Positions 45,907 through 54,155 of a stretch of 64,000 nt of DNA are shown piece after piece. This stretch comes from Amycolatopsis sp. NBC_01480 (lineage in GTDB: Bacteria > Actinomycetota > Actinomycetes > Mycobacteriales > Pseudonocardiaceae), in NCBI RefSeq assembly GCF_036227205.1, contig NZ_CP109442.1, positions 8,990,001 through 9,054,000 of the forward strand, in the 5' to 3' direction. The notes under the pieces were generated by a model, which was given only the letters and a program-made list of their open reading frames with translations, did no database searches and was not told where the DNA came from. Position numbers and translations under genes: made by a program. Numbering within the stretch: position 1 is the stretch's first letter; every line of letters begins with the position of its first letter.

Positions 45907-46839
45907 ATGCCCGAGGACAACACCGTGGCGCTGCGGTTCGAGGCGGAACGGCCGCGGTTGCGCGCGCTCGCCCAGCGGCTGCTGGGGTCCGCGGCCGAAG
46001 CCGAGGACGCGGTTCAAGAGGCGTGGCTGCGGCTCGCCCGGCAACCCTTGGGTGTCGGAGCTGCCGACGTCCCGGAGACCGCCGGTATCGCGAACCTCGC
46101 CGCTTGGCTGACCACGGTCGTCTCGCGGGTGTGCCTCGACGTCTTGCGTGCCCGCCGCGAAACGCCCGTCGAGCAGGTGCCGGAGCACGGCGTCCAGGCC
46201 GGGCCGGAGGACGAGGTCGTGCGCGCAGGCGAGGTCGGCCGCGCGCTGCTGGTCGTGCTGGCCACCCTGAGCCCCGCCGAACGGGTCGCCTTCGTGCTGC
46301 ACGACCTGTTCGCGGTGCCGTTCGACGTCATCGCGCCGATCGTGGACCGCACCCCCGTCGCGGCGAAGAAGCTGGCCAGCCGGGCCCGGCTACGGGTGCG
46401 TGGCACTCCTGCGCTTCCGGAGGCCGAGCTGACCCGGCACGCGCAAGTGGTCGAGGCCTTCCTCGCCGCGGCCCGCGGCGGCGACCTGGCCGAACTGCTG
46501 CGAGTGCTGGCCCCGGACGTCGTCCGGCACGCCGATCCGGCCGCCCTGCCCACGGGCGCTCCGCCGGTCCTGCGCGGCGCGGACGCCGTCGCCCGCGGCA
46601 CGCAGTTCTTCAGCGCCCGGGCCGCGTTGGCCGAACTCGCCCTCATCGACGGACGCCCCGGCCTGATCCTCGCCCCCGCGGGCCACCTCACCGCCGTCCT
46701 CCGCATCACCGTGACCGACGGCCGGGTCACGGCCTACGACGTCATTGCCGACCCGGCCCGGCTGGCCGAGGTGACCGTCGCGATGCCCCAGCGCACCGAT
46801 GAGTGGCTGTATATGTCGTTATACATTCAACTCGCGTGA
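45907..46839 (+). CDS. ECF41-type (SigJ-like) sigma factor with SnoaL-like tail
   Basis: The 310-residue protein starts at ATG with AGGAAAGG at 45892-45899. Region 2 (FEAERPRLRALAQRLLGSAAEAEDAVQEAWLRL) and region 4 (TLSPAERVAFVLHDLFAVPFDVIAPIVDRTPVAAKKLASRARLRVRG) are followed by a SnoaL/NTF2-like domain (about 185-290). That fusion defines ECF41, where the tail itself tunes activity instead of a separate anti-sigma. The last 15 residues (QRTDEWLYMSLYIQLA) are unlike the family. The stop abuts the stop of the convergent DUF3152 gene with no spacer. Confidence 0.9.
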   Translation: MPEDNTVALRFEAERPRLRALAQRLLGSAAEAEDAVQEAWLRLARQPLGVGAADVPETAGIANLAAWLTTVVSRVCLDVLRARRETPVEQVPEHGVQAGPEDEVVRAGEVGRALLVVLATLSPAERVAFVLHDLFAVPFDVIAPIVDRTPVAAKKLASRARLRVRGTPALPEAELTRHAQVVEAFLAAARGGDLAELLRVLAPDVVRHADPAALPTGAPPVLRGADAVARGTQFFSARAALAELALIDGRPGLILAPAGHLTAVLRITVTDGRVTAYDVIADPARLAEVTVAMPQRTDEWLYMSLYIQLA

Positions 46840-47892
46840 TCAGTGCCCGTCCGGGAACGGCCACTCGTTCGGCACGCAAGTCAGGTGGTCGGCCGGCACC
46901 GCGCCGCGGTCGCCGCCCGGGACGTCGTTGAGCCGGGCCACGTAGTCGTCCGAGACGCCGAATGACTGTTGCATCATCACCGGCGCGGGTTGGCCGTTGC
47001 CGCCGCAGCCGACGTGGGAATGGCCCAGCGCGTGGCCGACCTCGTGGTTGATCGCGTACACCCGGTAGCCGCTCAGGTTCGGGCCGTAAGCCTTCGCGCC
47101 GCGGACCCAGCGGGCCAGGTTGATCAGCACGCGGTGCTTGCTGCTGCGGAAGCAGGACGCCTCGTAGGTGATGGAGAACCCGCAGGTGTCCGGGCGGTGC
47201 GTGGTGCTCGGCGTGGTCAGGCTGACCCGGAAGTCCGGGCGCGCCGAGACGCCGTCCACCCGTTGCAGCGCGAGCTTCCCGTCGGCAGTCCAGCTCTTGG
47301 CGTCCGACAGGATGCCCTGCACGGCGCTCGCGAAGCTGTCGTCGCCGGCGTAGCTCGACGGGTCGATGCCGTCCTCGACCTCGACGGTGTAGCGGTAGAG
47401 CCGCCCGGTGCCGACCTTGTCCCCGGAGCCGGGCACGACGTGCCAGTTCCCGCTGCCGGACTCGGTGAAGTCGCCGCCGTTCGGCAGGACCGCGGTCTCC
47501 CCGTTCAGGTCCACCGGGGCGGCCGGGTTCTCCGGGATACCGGCCGACGCCGTGACCGGGCCGCCGGCCTGTGCCGGAGCCGCCTCCGACTGCGCGGTCT
47601 GCGCCGATTCGGCCGACGGCGCCGGGGCCGTCGCGGACTGGACCACGACCAGGACCGTGACCACCGCCAGCACCGGCAAGGCGTACACCCGCCAGCCGTA
47701 GGTATTCAGGAACCCCTTGCGCTGAACGGGTTTTCGCTGCTCGAGTGGCTTGCGCGCCGCGCGCAGCGGTTCGCCGGCGTCGATCGATGGCACGTACTTC
47801 CCCAGTTTCTCCGGTGACGGATGTCCCCCATCATGGACGGTCCGGGCCCCCGGAAGGTTGAGACCACGGGACTTCCCCGCTCGCCGGACCAC
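46840..47892 (-). CDS. DUF3152 membrane-anchored metalloprotease-like protein
   Basis: The 350-residue protein has a cytosolic lead, one membrane helix (GWRVYALPVLAVVTVLVVV, about 66-84), a Ser/Ala/Pro-rich linker and the DUF3152 domain. H283-EVGHALGH is a metzincin-type zinc motif, and RYTVEVEDG opens the domain. It should be an extracellular, membrane-tied protease; the target is unknown. The start at GTG 47892 is uncertain. A GTG about 35 codons later (VPSID) is possible, yet still leaves the anchor intact. Its stop touches that of the sigma gene. Confidence 0.82.
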   Translation of the reverse strand: MVRRAGKSRGLNLPGARTVHDGGHPSPEKLGKYVPSIDAGEPLRAARKPLEQRKPVQRKGFLNTYGWRVYALPVLAVVTVLVVVQSATAPAPSAESAQTAQSEAAPAQAGGPVTASAGIPENPAAPVDLNGETAVLPNGGDFTESGSGNWHVVPGSGDKVGTGRLYRYTVEVEDGIDPSSYAGDDSFASAVQGILSDAKSWTADGKLALQRVDGVSARPDFRVSLTTPSTTHRPDTCGFSITYEASCFRSSKHRVLINLARWVRGAKAYGPNLSGYRVYAINHEVGHALGHSHVGCGGNGQPAPVMMQQSFGVSDDYVARLNDVPGGDRGAVPADHLTCVPNEWPFPDGH

Positions 47893-47959
47893 CGCGCGCG
47901 CCGCGGAGCAGGACTTTCGTCGGTTCCCCAGCCCCCGCGCGAGTGATCATGATGGGCCG

Positions 47960-48847
47960 GTGCCCCCGTCCCACCCCGCATCGTTCGCGGTCACGCTGGA
48001 CGCCGCGATCGAGGAGTCCGGGCTCTCGCTCGACCGGCTCCGGCACCACCTCGCCACGCGCGGGGTGACGCTGTCGCGCTCGGCCCTGTCCTACTGGCGC
48101 CGCGGGCGCTCGCAGCCGGAACGGTCCACTTCGCTGGAAGCCGTGACGCACCTGGAAGCCGTGCTCAGCCTGTCCCCCGGCACGCTGACCTCGCAGCTCG
48201 GCCCGCGGGCGCCGCGCGGGCGGTGGCTCGGCCGGCCCGCGGACCGCGTCGAGCGCCGCCGGCTCTGGCCCGAGCTGCGCCCGTTCTCGGCCGAGCTGAA
48301 GCCGCCGCCGGACGGCCAGCTCGCGTTCTGGTCGATCCACGACCGCGTGCTCGTCGACGAGGAAGGCAGCGAGCGCGCGCTGCAGGTGCACCTGGTCGCC
48401 GAGGCCACGATGGACGGCGTCGACCGGCTGATGACCTACCACCAGTCCGATCACCCGCTGCCCGGCGAGCCGCGGTACCAGGGCGTGCGGTTCGCGCGGA
48501 CCGGCCGGGTGCGCGTCGACCGCGCCACCGGCATGACCGTCGGCGAGCTGCACCTCGACCGCGTGCTCGCGGCGGGTGAGGTGACGGCCGTGGAGTACGA
48601 GATCGTGTTCCCGCCCGGAGAGCGGATCGACCACTACCACCGGCGGTTCACCCGGCCGGTGCCCGAGTACGTGTGCCAGGTCCAGTTCGGGCTGAACGTG
48701 CCGCGGCGCGTGCGCGCCTACGAGCAGCGCGGGCTGTCCGGCCCCCGGCACCCCGGCGCGCCGCTGCGGATCGGCAGCACGCACGCGGTCACGTTCGCCG
48801 CCCGCGACGTGCGCCCCGGCCTCTGCGGGCCCCGGTGGGAGTGGTGA
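47960..48847 (+). CDS. Helix-turn-helix protein with uncharacterised C-terminal domain
   Basis: The 295-residue protein starts at GTG 47960 with only a weak ribosome site. Residues about 10-75 (FAVTLDAAIEESGLSLDRLRHHLATRGVTLSRSALSYWRRGRSQPERSTSLEAVTHLEAVL) form an XRE-like helix-turn-helix. Residues 90-295 form a beta-rich domain with FWSIHDRVLVDEEGSERALQVHLVAEA, MTYHQSD, and EYVCQVQFGLNVPRRVRAYEQ. I recognise no named family for that part. It reads like the adaptor or sensor half of a developmental regulator. The product is cytosolic. Confidence 0.7.
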   Translation: MPPSHPASFAVTLDAAIEESGLSLDRLRHHLATRGVTLSRSALSYWRRGRSQPERSTSLEAVTHLEAVLSLSPGTLTSQLGPRAPRGRWLGRPADRVERRRLWPELRPFSAELKPPPDGQLAFWSIHDRVLVDEEGSERALQVHLVAEATMDGVDRLMTYHQSDHPLPGEPRYQGVRFARTGRVRVDRATGMTVGELHLDRVLAAGEVTAVEYEIVFPPGERIDHYHRRFTRPVPEYVCQVQFGLNVPRRVRAYEQRGLSGPRHPGAPLRIGSTHAVTFAARDVRPGLCGPRWEW

Positions 48848-48989
48848 CGCAATTCTGTGGACAGCGCGCGCCGACCTGCGGATTCGGCCTGCGTCAGTGC
48901 TTCTGTCCACTTCCTCCTGGTACGCGGCGTGCGCCCGCGGTTACGTTCCGCGGCACTTCGCCAGTCCCCGTCGCAGAAAGGCACCCGCC

Positions 48990-49513
48990 ATGCGCCGTCT
49001 CACCCGGGCCCTGACCACCGTCGCCGCCGCTGCCGTGCTCGTCGCCACCGGCACCGCGACCGCCACCGCCGCGCCGGCCAGACCACTGTCGATGGCGGCC
49101 CAGTTCGGCACCCTCGCGCCGTCGGCCTCGCAGGACACCATCGGCGACACCTACCCGTCGAAGTGCGCGACATCCCGCAGGACTCGGTCGTCGACGACTG
49201 GAACATGTACAACCGCGAGTGCGTCTCGTGGGCGGCGTTCAACATCGCCGAGCACGGCCAGAGCGCCTCGAACTACGGCGACGCCAAGTACTGGGACGAC
49301 AACGCGAGCCAGAACGGCTACCGCGTCGACAACTCGCCCACCCCCGGCTCGATCGCGCAGACCGACAACGGCACCTACGGCCACGTGGCCATTGTGGACA
49401 GTGTGCACGGCGGCACCGCGACCGTCGAGGACTACAACTGGGCCGGCGACGGGCACTACCTCCGCCACGACGTGAACGTCGGCGACTTCCGCTATATCCA
49501 CTTCTACAACTGA
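48990..49513 (+). pseudogene. Secreted CHAP-domain peptidoglycan hydrolase split by a frameshift
   Basis: ATG 48990 with GAAAGG before it opens a signal peptide (RRLTRALTTVAAAAVLVATG, then TAAPA). The frame runs to GDTYPSKC and then changes at about 49160-49168. The CHAP domain continues in another frame, DIPQDSVVDDWNMYNRECVSWAAF to HFYN. One missing base near AAGTGCGCGAC explains the switch; repair gives 174 residues. The catalytic Cys in NRECVSW and His in YGHVAIVDS are present. Intact, it would cleave peptide bonds in peptidoglycan. A recent mutation or consensus error is likely. Confidence 0.8.
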
Positions 49514-49522
49514 CGCCGGCCA

Positions 49523-49554
49523 CCGACCGGGGCCCGGCGCGGGGTCCCGGTCGG
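49523..49554 (+). terminator. Terminator-like stem after the CHAP gene
   Basis: CCGACCGGG and CCCGGTCGG arms 14 bases apart, starting 10 bases after the stop. Confidence 0.6.
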
Positions 49555-49655
49555 CCCAGCCGGGGTGGTCAGCACAGCCGGGGTGGTACGTTCCGCATTC
49601 GCCGTGCCGGTCCACTCCGGACCGGCGCCCTGGCTGACGGTGAGGAGCGAAGCCC

Positions 49656-50561
49656 GTGTCCAGCTGCTGCCCGCCCAGCCGCTCCGGCACTCCCCCGGCC
49701 CGCGCCGTACCGGCCGCACCCGCCGCCTGCTCCTCCGCCCCGGACGGCATGATCCTGTTGCCCGGCACCACCTTCCGCATGGGCACCGACGACCCGGACG
49801 GTTTCCCCGAAGACCACGAAGGCCCCGTCCGCGAGGTCACCGTCGCCCCGTTCGCGATCGACCCCTTCGCCGTGACGAACGAGCGGTTCGCCGCGTTCGC
49901 CGACGCCACCGGCTACCGCACGGAGGCCGAGGAGTTCGGCTGGACGTACGTGTTCGCGAAGTTCCTGCCCGGCCCGTTGCGCAAGAATTCGCCACGCCCG
50001 TCGGCGGCGCCGTGGTGGTGCGGGGTGTCCGGCGCGAGCTGGCGCTTCCCCGAAGGCCCCGGCAGCTCCGTGGCGGACCGCGCCGATCACCCCGTGGTCC
50101 ACGTGTCCTGGAACGACGCGACCGCCTACTGCGCCTGGGCCGGCCTCCGCCTGCCGACCGAGGCCGAATGGGAGTACGCGGCCCGCGGCGGCCTGGACCA
50201 GGCGCGCTACCCGTGGGGCGACGAGCTGACCCCGGACGGGCAGCACCGGTGCAACATCTGGCAGGGCCGCTTCCCCTCGCACGACACCGCCGAGGACGGC
50301 TACTCCGGCACCGCGCCCGCCAATGCCTTCCAGCCCAACGGTTTCGGCCTGTACAACGTCTCCGGCAACGTCTGGGAATGGTGCGCCGACTGGTTCGACG
50401 GGGCGAAGGCGAACCGATCGATGCGCGGCGGCTCGTACCTGTGCCACGCGTCGTACTGCAACCGCTACCGGGTCGCCGCCCGCACCTCCAACAGCCCGGA
50501 CAGTTCCAGCGGGAACACGGGATTCCGGTGCGTCGCGGACATCACCGACGCGGACCGCTGA
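49656..50561 (+). CDS. Formylglycine-generating enzyme (sulfatase-modifying factor)
   Basis: The 301-residue protein starts at GTG with GAGGAG 9 bases upstream. It is a full FGE-sulfatase domain: MILLPGTTFRMGTDDPDGFPEDHEGP, LPTEAEWEYAARGG, FGLYNVSGNVWEWCADW and GFRC. Cys263 and Cys268 in YLCHASYC are the two copper-binding catalytic cysteines of true FGE, which separates it from cysteine-free homologues. It oxidises the cysteine of a CxPxR motif to formylglycine, activating a sulfatase. No sulfatase gene is in the window, so it acts on one elsewhere. It looks monocistronic. Confidence 0.94.
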   Translation: MSSCCPPSRSGTPPARAVPAAPAACSSAPDGMILLPGTTFRMGTDDPDGFPEDHEGPVREVTVAPFAIDPFAVTNERFAAFADATGYRTEAEEFGWTYVFAKFLPGPLRKNSPRPSAAPWWCGVSGASWRFPEGPGSSVADRADHPVVHVSWNDATAYCAWAGLRLPTEAEWEYAARGGLDQARYPWGDELTPDGQHRCNIWQGRFPSHDTAEDGYSGTAPANAFQPNGFGLYNVSGNVWEWCADWFDGAKANRSMRGGSYLCHASYCNRYRVAARTSNSPDSSSGNTGFRCVADITDADR

Positions 50562-50652
50562 GGGCCGCGACGACGCCGCCAAATCCGCGGTTCGGCCCCA
50601 CTGCCGTGAGAATCCTGTCGCGAACTGAGCCTGCGCGACTACCGTCGAGCCC

Positions 50653-51783
50653 ATGATCGAACCCTTCACCGCGCGGGCCGATCCCGCCGTGCTCGACGAC
50701 CTCCGCACCCGGCTGCGCCTGACCCGCTGGCCGGACGCCCCGGCGGACGCCGGCTGGTCGCTCGGCGCCGACGTCGGCTACCTCCGCGAACTCGTGGCCT
50801 ACTGGGCCGACGGCTTCGACTGGCCCGCGCAGGAGGCCGCGCTCGCACGGCTGCCGCGGTTCCGCACCACGCTCGGCGGCCTCGGGATCCACTTCGTCCA
50901 CGCCCGCGCGGCCGTCCCGGGCGCGCTGCCGCTGGTGCTCAGCCACGGCTGGCCCGACTCGTTCTGGCGCTACAGCAAGGTGATCCCGCTGCTGACCGAC
51001 CCCGAGGACCCCGCCGACGCGTTCGACGTGATCGTCCCCGACATGCCCGGTTACGGCTTCTCCGAGCCGCCCGCGGGCGCGCCGCTGGACTCGATCGCGG
51101 TCGCCGGGCTCTGGGCGCAGCTGATGACCGAGCTGGGTTACCCGCGGTTCGCCGCGGCGGGCGGTGACATCGGCAGCAGCGTCAGCCGGTTCCTCGCCCT
51201 CGACCATCCCGACCGGGTCGTGGCGGTGCACCGGATGGACGCCGGACTGCCCGTCTTCACCGGAGATCCGGCCGACCTCACGCCAGAGGAACGCGACTGG
51301 CTCGCCGGCACCGCCGCCTGGGGCCGGGACGAAGGCGCGTACGCCGCCATGCACCGCACCAAACCCCAGACTGCCGCGACCGGCCTGAACGACTCCCCCG
51401 CCGGGCTCGCCGCGTGGATCGTGGAGAAGCTCCGGGCGTGGAGCGACTGCGACGGTGACGTCGAGCGCAGCTTCACCCGGGACGAGATCCTCACGAACGT
51501 CACGCTCTACTGGCTGACCGGCACCATCGGCTCGTCCATGCGCATGTACCACGCGAACGGCGCGATCCCGCCCGAGCAGCACGCCCGCCGCGTCGAGGTC
51601 CCGTCCGGCTTTTCGCGGTTCCCCGGCGACATCGCCTTCCCGCCGCGCACCTGGCTGGACCGCATCGCGAACGTCCAGCGGGTCACCGACCACCCCCGCG
51701 GCGGGCACTTCGCGCCGTTCGAGGAGCCCGAGGCCTACGCCGCGGAGCTGCGTGAATTCTTCCGGCCGTATCGGAAGTTCTAG
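50653..51783 (+). CDS. Epoxide hydrolase (EHN type)
   Basis: The 376-residue protein opens with the EHN domain (FTARADPAVLDDLRTRLRLTRWP, and WPAQEAALARLPRFRTTLGGLGIHFVH). The alpha/beta core has SHGWPDSFWRYSKVIPLLTDP as oxyanion segment and Asp172 in AAAGGDIGSSV as nucleophile. GGHFAPFEEPE carries the base histidine. It adds water to an epoxide in the cytosol; the substrate may be xenobiotic or fatty. Its stop overlaps that of the opposite membrane protein gene (CTAG). Confidence 0.9.
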   Translation: MIEPFTARADPAVLDDLRTRLRLTRWPDAPADAGWSLGADVGYLRELVAYWADGFDWPAQEAALARLPRFRTTLGGLGIHFVHARAAVPGALPLVLSHGWPDSFWRYSKVIPLLTDPEDPADAFDVIVPDMPGYGFSEPPAGAPLDSIAVAGLWAQLMTELGYPRFAAAGGDIGSSVSRFLALDHPDRVVAVHRMDAGLPVFTGDPADLTPEERDWLAGTAAWGRDEGAYAAMHRTKPQTAATGLNDSPAGLAAWIVEKLRAWSDCDGDVERSFTRDEILTNVTLYWLTGTIGSSMRMYHANGAIPPEQHARRVEVPSGFSRFPGDIAFPPRTWLDRIANVQRVTDHPRGGHFAPFEEPEAYAAELREFFRPYRKF

Positions 51784-52850
51784 ACGTCGGCGAGGTGGCG
51801 GCCGGGCTGGTCTTCGAGCGCCGCCTCGCGGCCGCGCGGCCGGAAGTGCTGGGTGGCCACCACGATCCAGCCGATCAGCACGACGCTGCCGGTGGAGAGC
51901 ACGCGGTACAGCAGGACGCTCGCCAGCGCCGAACCCGCTCCGCCCGAGACCGTCAGCGAAAGGGCCATCGCGGCCTCGACCGCGCCGAGCCCGGACGGCA
52001 CCGGGAGCAGGCTGCCCGCGGCCATGCCGGCGGTGTAGGTGAGCAGGAGCACCGGCAGCCCGACGTGCATGCCGACGGCCGCGCAGCACGCCGCGAGGCA
52101 GGCCAGGTCGAGCACCCAGTTGACGATCGCCAGCAGCAGAGCGCCGATCCAGTGGTAACCCGCGGGCCGGATGATGTAGAGGTCCTCGACGATCGCGTCG
52201 AGCCGGGCGTGCGCGGCCCCGGCCGGACGGCGCCGGATCCGGTAGTACCAGGCCAGCACCCGGTGTCCCAGCCACACCAGCGGCTGCGGCTTCCGGACCA
52301 GCCGCACCACCAGCGCGAACACCGCGACGGACGCCAGCACCTTCACCGCGAGGCCGGGCGCCGAGCCCAGTGCCCCGCCGCTCAACACGACGCCGACCAG
52401 CCCGACCGCGCCCAGGGTGAGCGCCGAAAGCAGCCCCGTGATGGTCAGCGACCAGGTGATCGCCGAGGACGAGGCGCCCTGTTTGCGCAGGGACCGGAAG
52501 GCGTAGGTGGTGGAGAAGACCGCGCCGGCCGGGAGCGTCGCGTGGACCGCGCCGGCGCCGTAACTGATGGCGACGTTGCGCAGCACGGACACCCGCGAGC
52601 CCGCCGCGGCCAGCGTCAGCGCGCGCATCACCGCGAACGCGACCATCGAGCCCACCGTGGCGGCCAGCCCGATCAGCAGCCACTGCGGCGAGGCCTCGGC
52701 CACTCCCCGCAACGCCTCGGTGAACGTCTGCCCCTCGACGACCGCATACGTCACCACCGCGCCGACGAAGATCGCCGCGATCACGCTCCGTCGGGTGACC
52801 GCCACGCGGTTCAGCGGCTTCTTCCCCGCTCCGGCAGGCAGCTCGGTCAT
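51780..52850 (-). CDS. LPG-synthase-type integral membrane protein (flippase-like, no synthase domain)
   Basis: I chose ATG 52850 (MTELPAGAGKKPLNRV) because GAGGAGG lies eight bases before it; an earlier ATG has none. The 356-residue protein has about eight membrane helices and matches LPG_synthase_TM/AglD: AISYGAGAVHATLPAGAVFSTTYAFRSL and AAGSLLPVPSGLGAVEAAM. The catalytic MprF/DUF2156 part is absent, so it likely moves a lipid or acts as accessory in envelope synthesis. Not part of a clear operon. Confidence 0.82.
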   Translation of the reverse strand: MTELPAGAGKKPLNRVAVTRRSVIAAIFVGAVVTYAVVEGQTFTEALRGVAEASPQWLLIGLAATVGSMVAFAVMRALTLAAAGSRVSVLRNVAISYGAGAVHATLPAGAVFSTTYAFRSLRKQGASSSAITWSLTITGLLSALTLGAVGLVGVVLSGGALGSAPGLAVKVLASVAVFALVVRLVRKPQPLVWLGHRVLAWYYRIRRRPAGAAHARLDAIVEDLYIIRPAGYHWIGALLLAIVNWVLDLACLAACCAAVGMHVGLPVLLLTYTAGMAAGSLLPVPSGLGAVEAAMALSLTVSGGAGSALASVLLYRVLSTGSVVLIGWIVVATQHFRPRGREAALEDQPGRHLADV

Positions 52851-53328
52851 GGCGGTCCTCCTCTCGGACGTCCGGGTCGTCGCCTCATTGGCCTCTCCCA
52901 CCTCAACGCTAGCGCGTCCCCCTGACCCACCGCCGGAGGTCCGGCATCAACGAGGTCACGACGCGCGGCCGGGTGCCCGAACTTCCCCCGATCGTGGCTC
53001 TCCGTCATCGGCCGGAGGCGCTCTGCCAGGCCATTTCCGACGGTTCGGGCTGTCGTTGCTGGCCGTTGGCGGGCCGGGCTTGCGACGGTGATCGGCCGCG
53101 CGGCTAGGTCATCTGGCGGTGGGCTGGGCTCGCGGGCATGCCTGGCCACCAGGCAAGATCGCTCGGCGCCGGGCTCGACCCACGAGCATCACGGGCCACC
53201 TGGCAGGACCGCCCGGCGCCGGGCTGGACCCACGACCGCCCCGGTCACCCGCGCAAGGGTCGCCCGGTGGCGGACCGGACTCACGACCCGTACCCGCCAA
53301 GGTCACCAAGCGCGTTCGCCCGGCAAGG
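52851..53328. other. Intergenic stretch with decayed tandem repeats
   Basis: No gene is visible. Between about 53104 and 53330 a unit of about 55 bases (GCTCGGCGCCGGGCT(C/G)GACCCACGA and variants, with GTCACC or GCCACCTGGC) recurs about four times in diverged form. The unit resembles nothing coding. It is a degraded minisatellite. Confidence 0.55.
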
Positions 53329-54078
53329 TCACCTGGCGGCCCGCAACACGGCCGCCGCCGCAGCGAAGCCGCCAGGAAGGTCGTCGGCGAGCGTGGCCAA
53401 AGCGTCGTCCAGTGAGCGCAAACCGGCGCGCTCCAACAGCGTCTTCTCGTTCGTCACCCATTCCCCGCGAGCGGCGAGCACAGCGTGCGCCGTCTGCAGC
53501 GCGGCGACCCCGAGTGAAGCGGCCGCCTCCGTCAGCCGGCCACGCGCGGCATAGCCGGTTTCCGCATAGTCCAGCGTCCGGTCAGCCGCGGCGCGCCAGA
53601 ATTCCGGCGCCGTCCGGCGCAGCGCCGCCGGGTAGTCCGGGCGGGGCAGGCGGCCGCGCAGTACTCGGTTGATCGCCAGCTCTCCGACCACCAGGTAGCT
53701 CGGGATCCCGGCCAGGTGGAAGGCGAGCGGCTCCCAGTGGAACCGGCCCGCGCGGGCGTCGGCCAGCTCGTGCTCCACCGACGCCAGTTCGCGGTAGTGG
53801 ACGTCGACTGCGCGGCCGTCGATCGTCAGCCACGCGCCGCCGTTGAAGACGCCGCCGCCCCAGGCGCCGATTTCCGAGACCTCGCCCGGGAAATCGAGGG
53901 CGCGCAGGTCGGCCGGGTCGAACCCGCCCCGGTAGTAGACCGACACGTCCCAGTCGCTGTCCGGGCGGTGCGTGCCCTGGGCCCGCGAGCCGCCCAGGGC
54001 CACCGCCTCGACGCCCGGCAGCGCGCCCAGCAGGCCCCCGAGGTGGTCGGCAAAGTTTTCCACGGTGTTGTCCGGCAT
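53329..54078 (-). CDS. Nucleotidyltransferase-fold protein
   Basis: The 249-residue protein starts MPDNTVENFADHLGGLLGAL. GGSRAQGTHRPDSDWDVSVYY (29-49) is the catalytic signature of the polymerase-beta-type NTases, with Asp42 and Asp44 as metal ligands. The rest is helical (about 110-249) and probably binds the acceptor. Such stand-alone NTases resemble aminoglycoside or minimal NTases, and could adenylylate a small molecule or protein. No HEPN-like partner gene is adjacent. It is divergent from the PLC-like gene with a 77-base gap. Confidence 0.85.
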   Translation of the reverse strand: MPDNTVENFADHLGGLLGALPGVEAVALGGSRAQGTHRPDSDWDVSVYYRGGFDPADLRALDFPGEVSEIGAWGGGVFNGGAWLTIDGRAVDVHYRELASVEHELADARAGRFHWEPLAFHLAGIPSYLVVGELAINRVLRGRLPRPDYPAALRRTAPEFWRAAADRTLDYAETGYAARGRLTEAAASLGVAALQTAHAVLAARGEWVTNEKTLLERAGLRSLDDALATLADDLPGGFAAAAAVLRAAR

Positions 54079-54155
54079 CGCCCGAAGATGCCACGGGCCC
54101 GCGCGAAGATCGCTACGATTTTCCCGCCTTCCCACCACCCGATCCGGGGGTCCCC

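Noticed and set aside
53104..53330. Possible CRISPR array with 55-base period
   Set aside because: Units are diverged throughout, so there is no constant repeat with variable spacers.
53329..54078. Nucleotidyltransferase as MNT/HEPN toxin-antitoxin
   Set aside because: No HEPN partner gene is adjacent, and the protein has its own large C-terminal domain.
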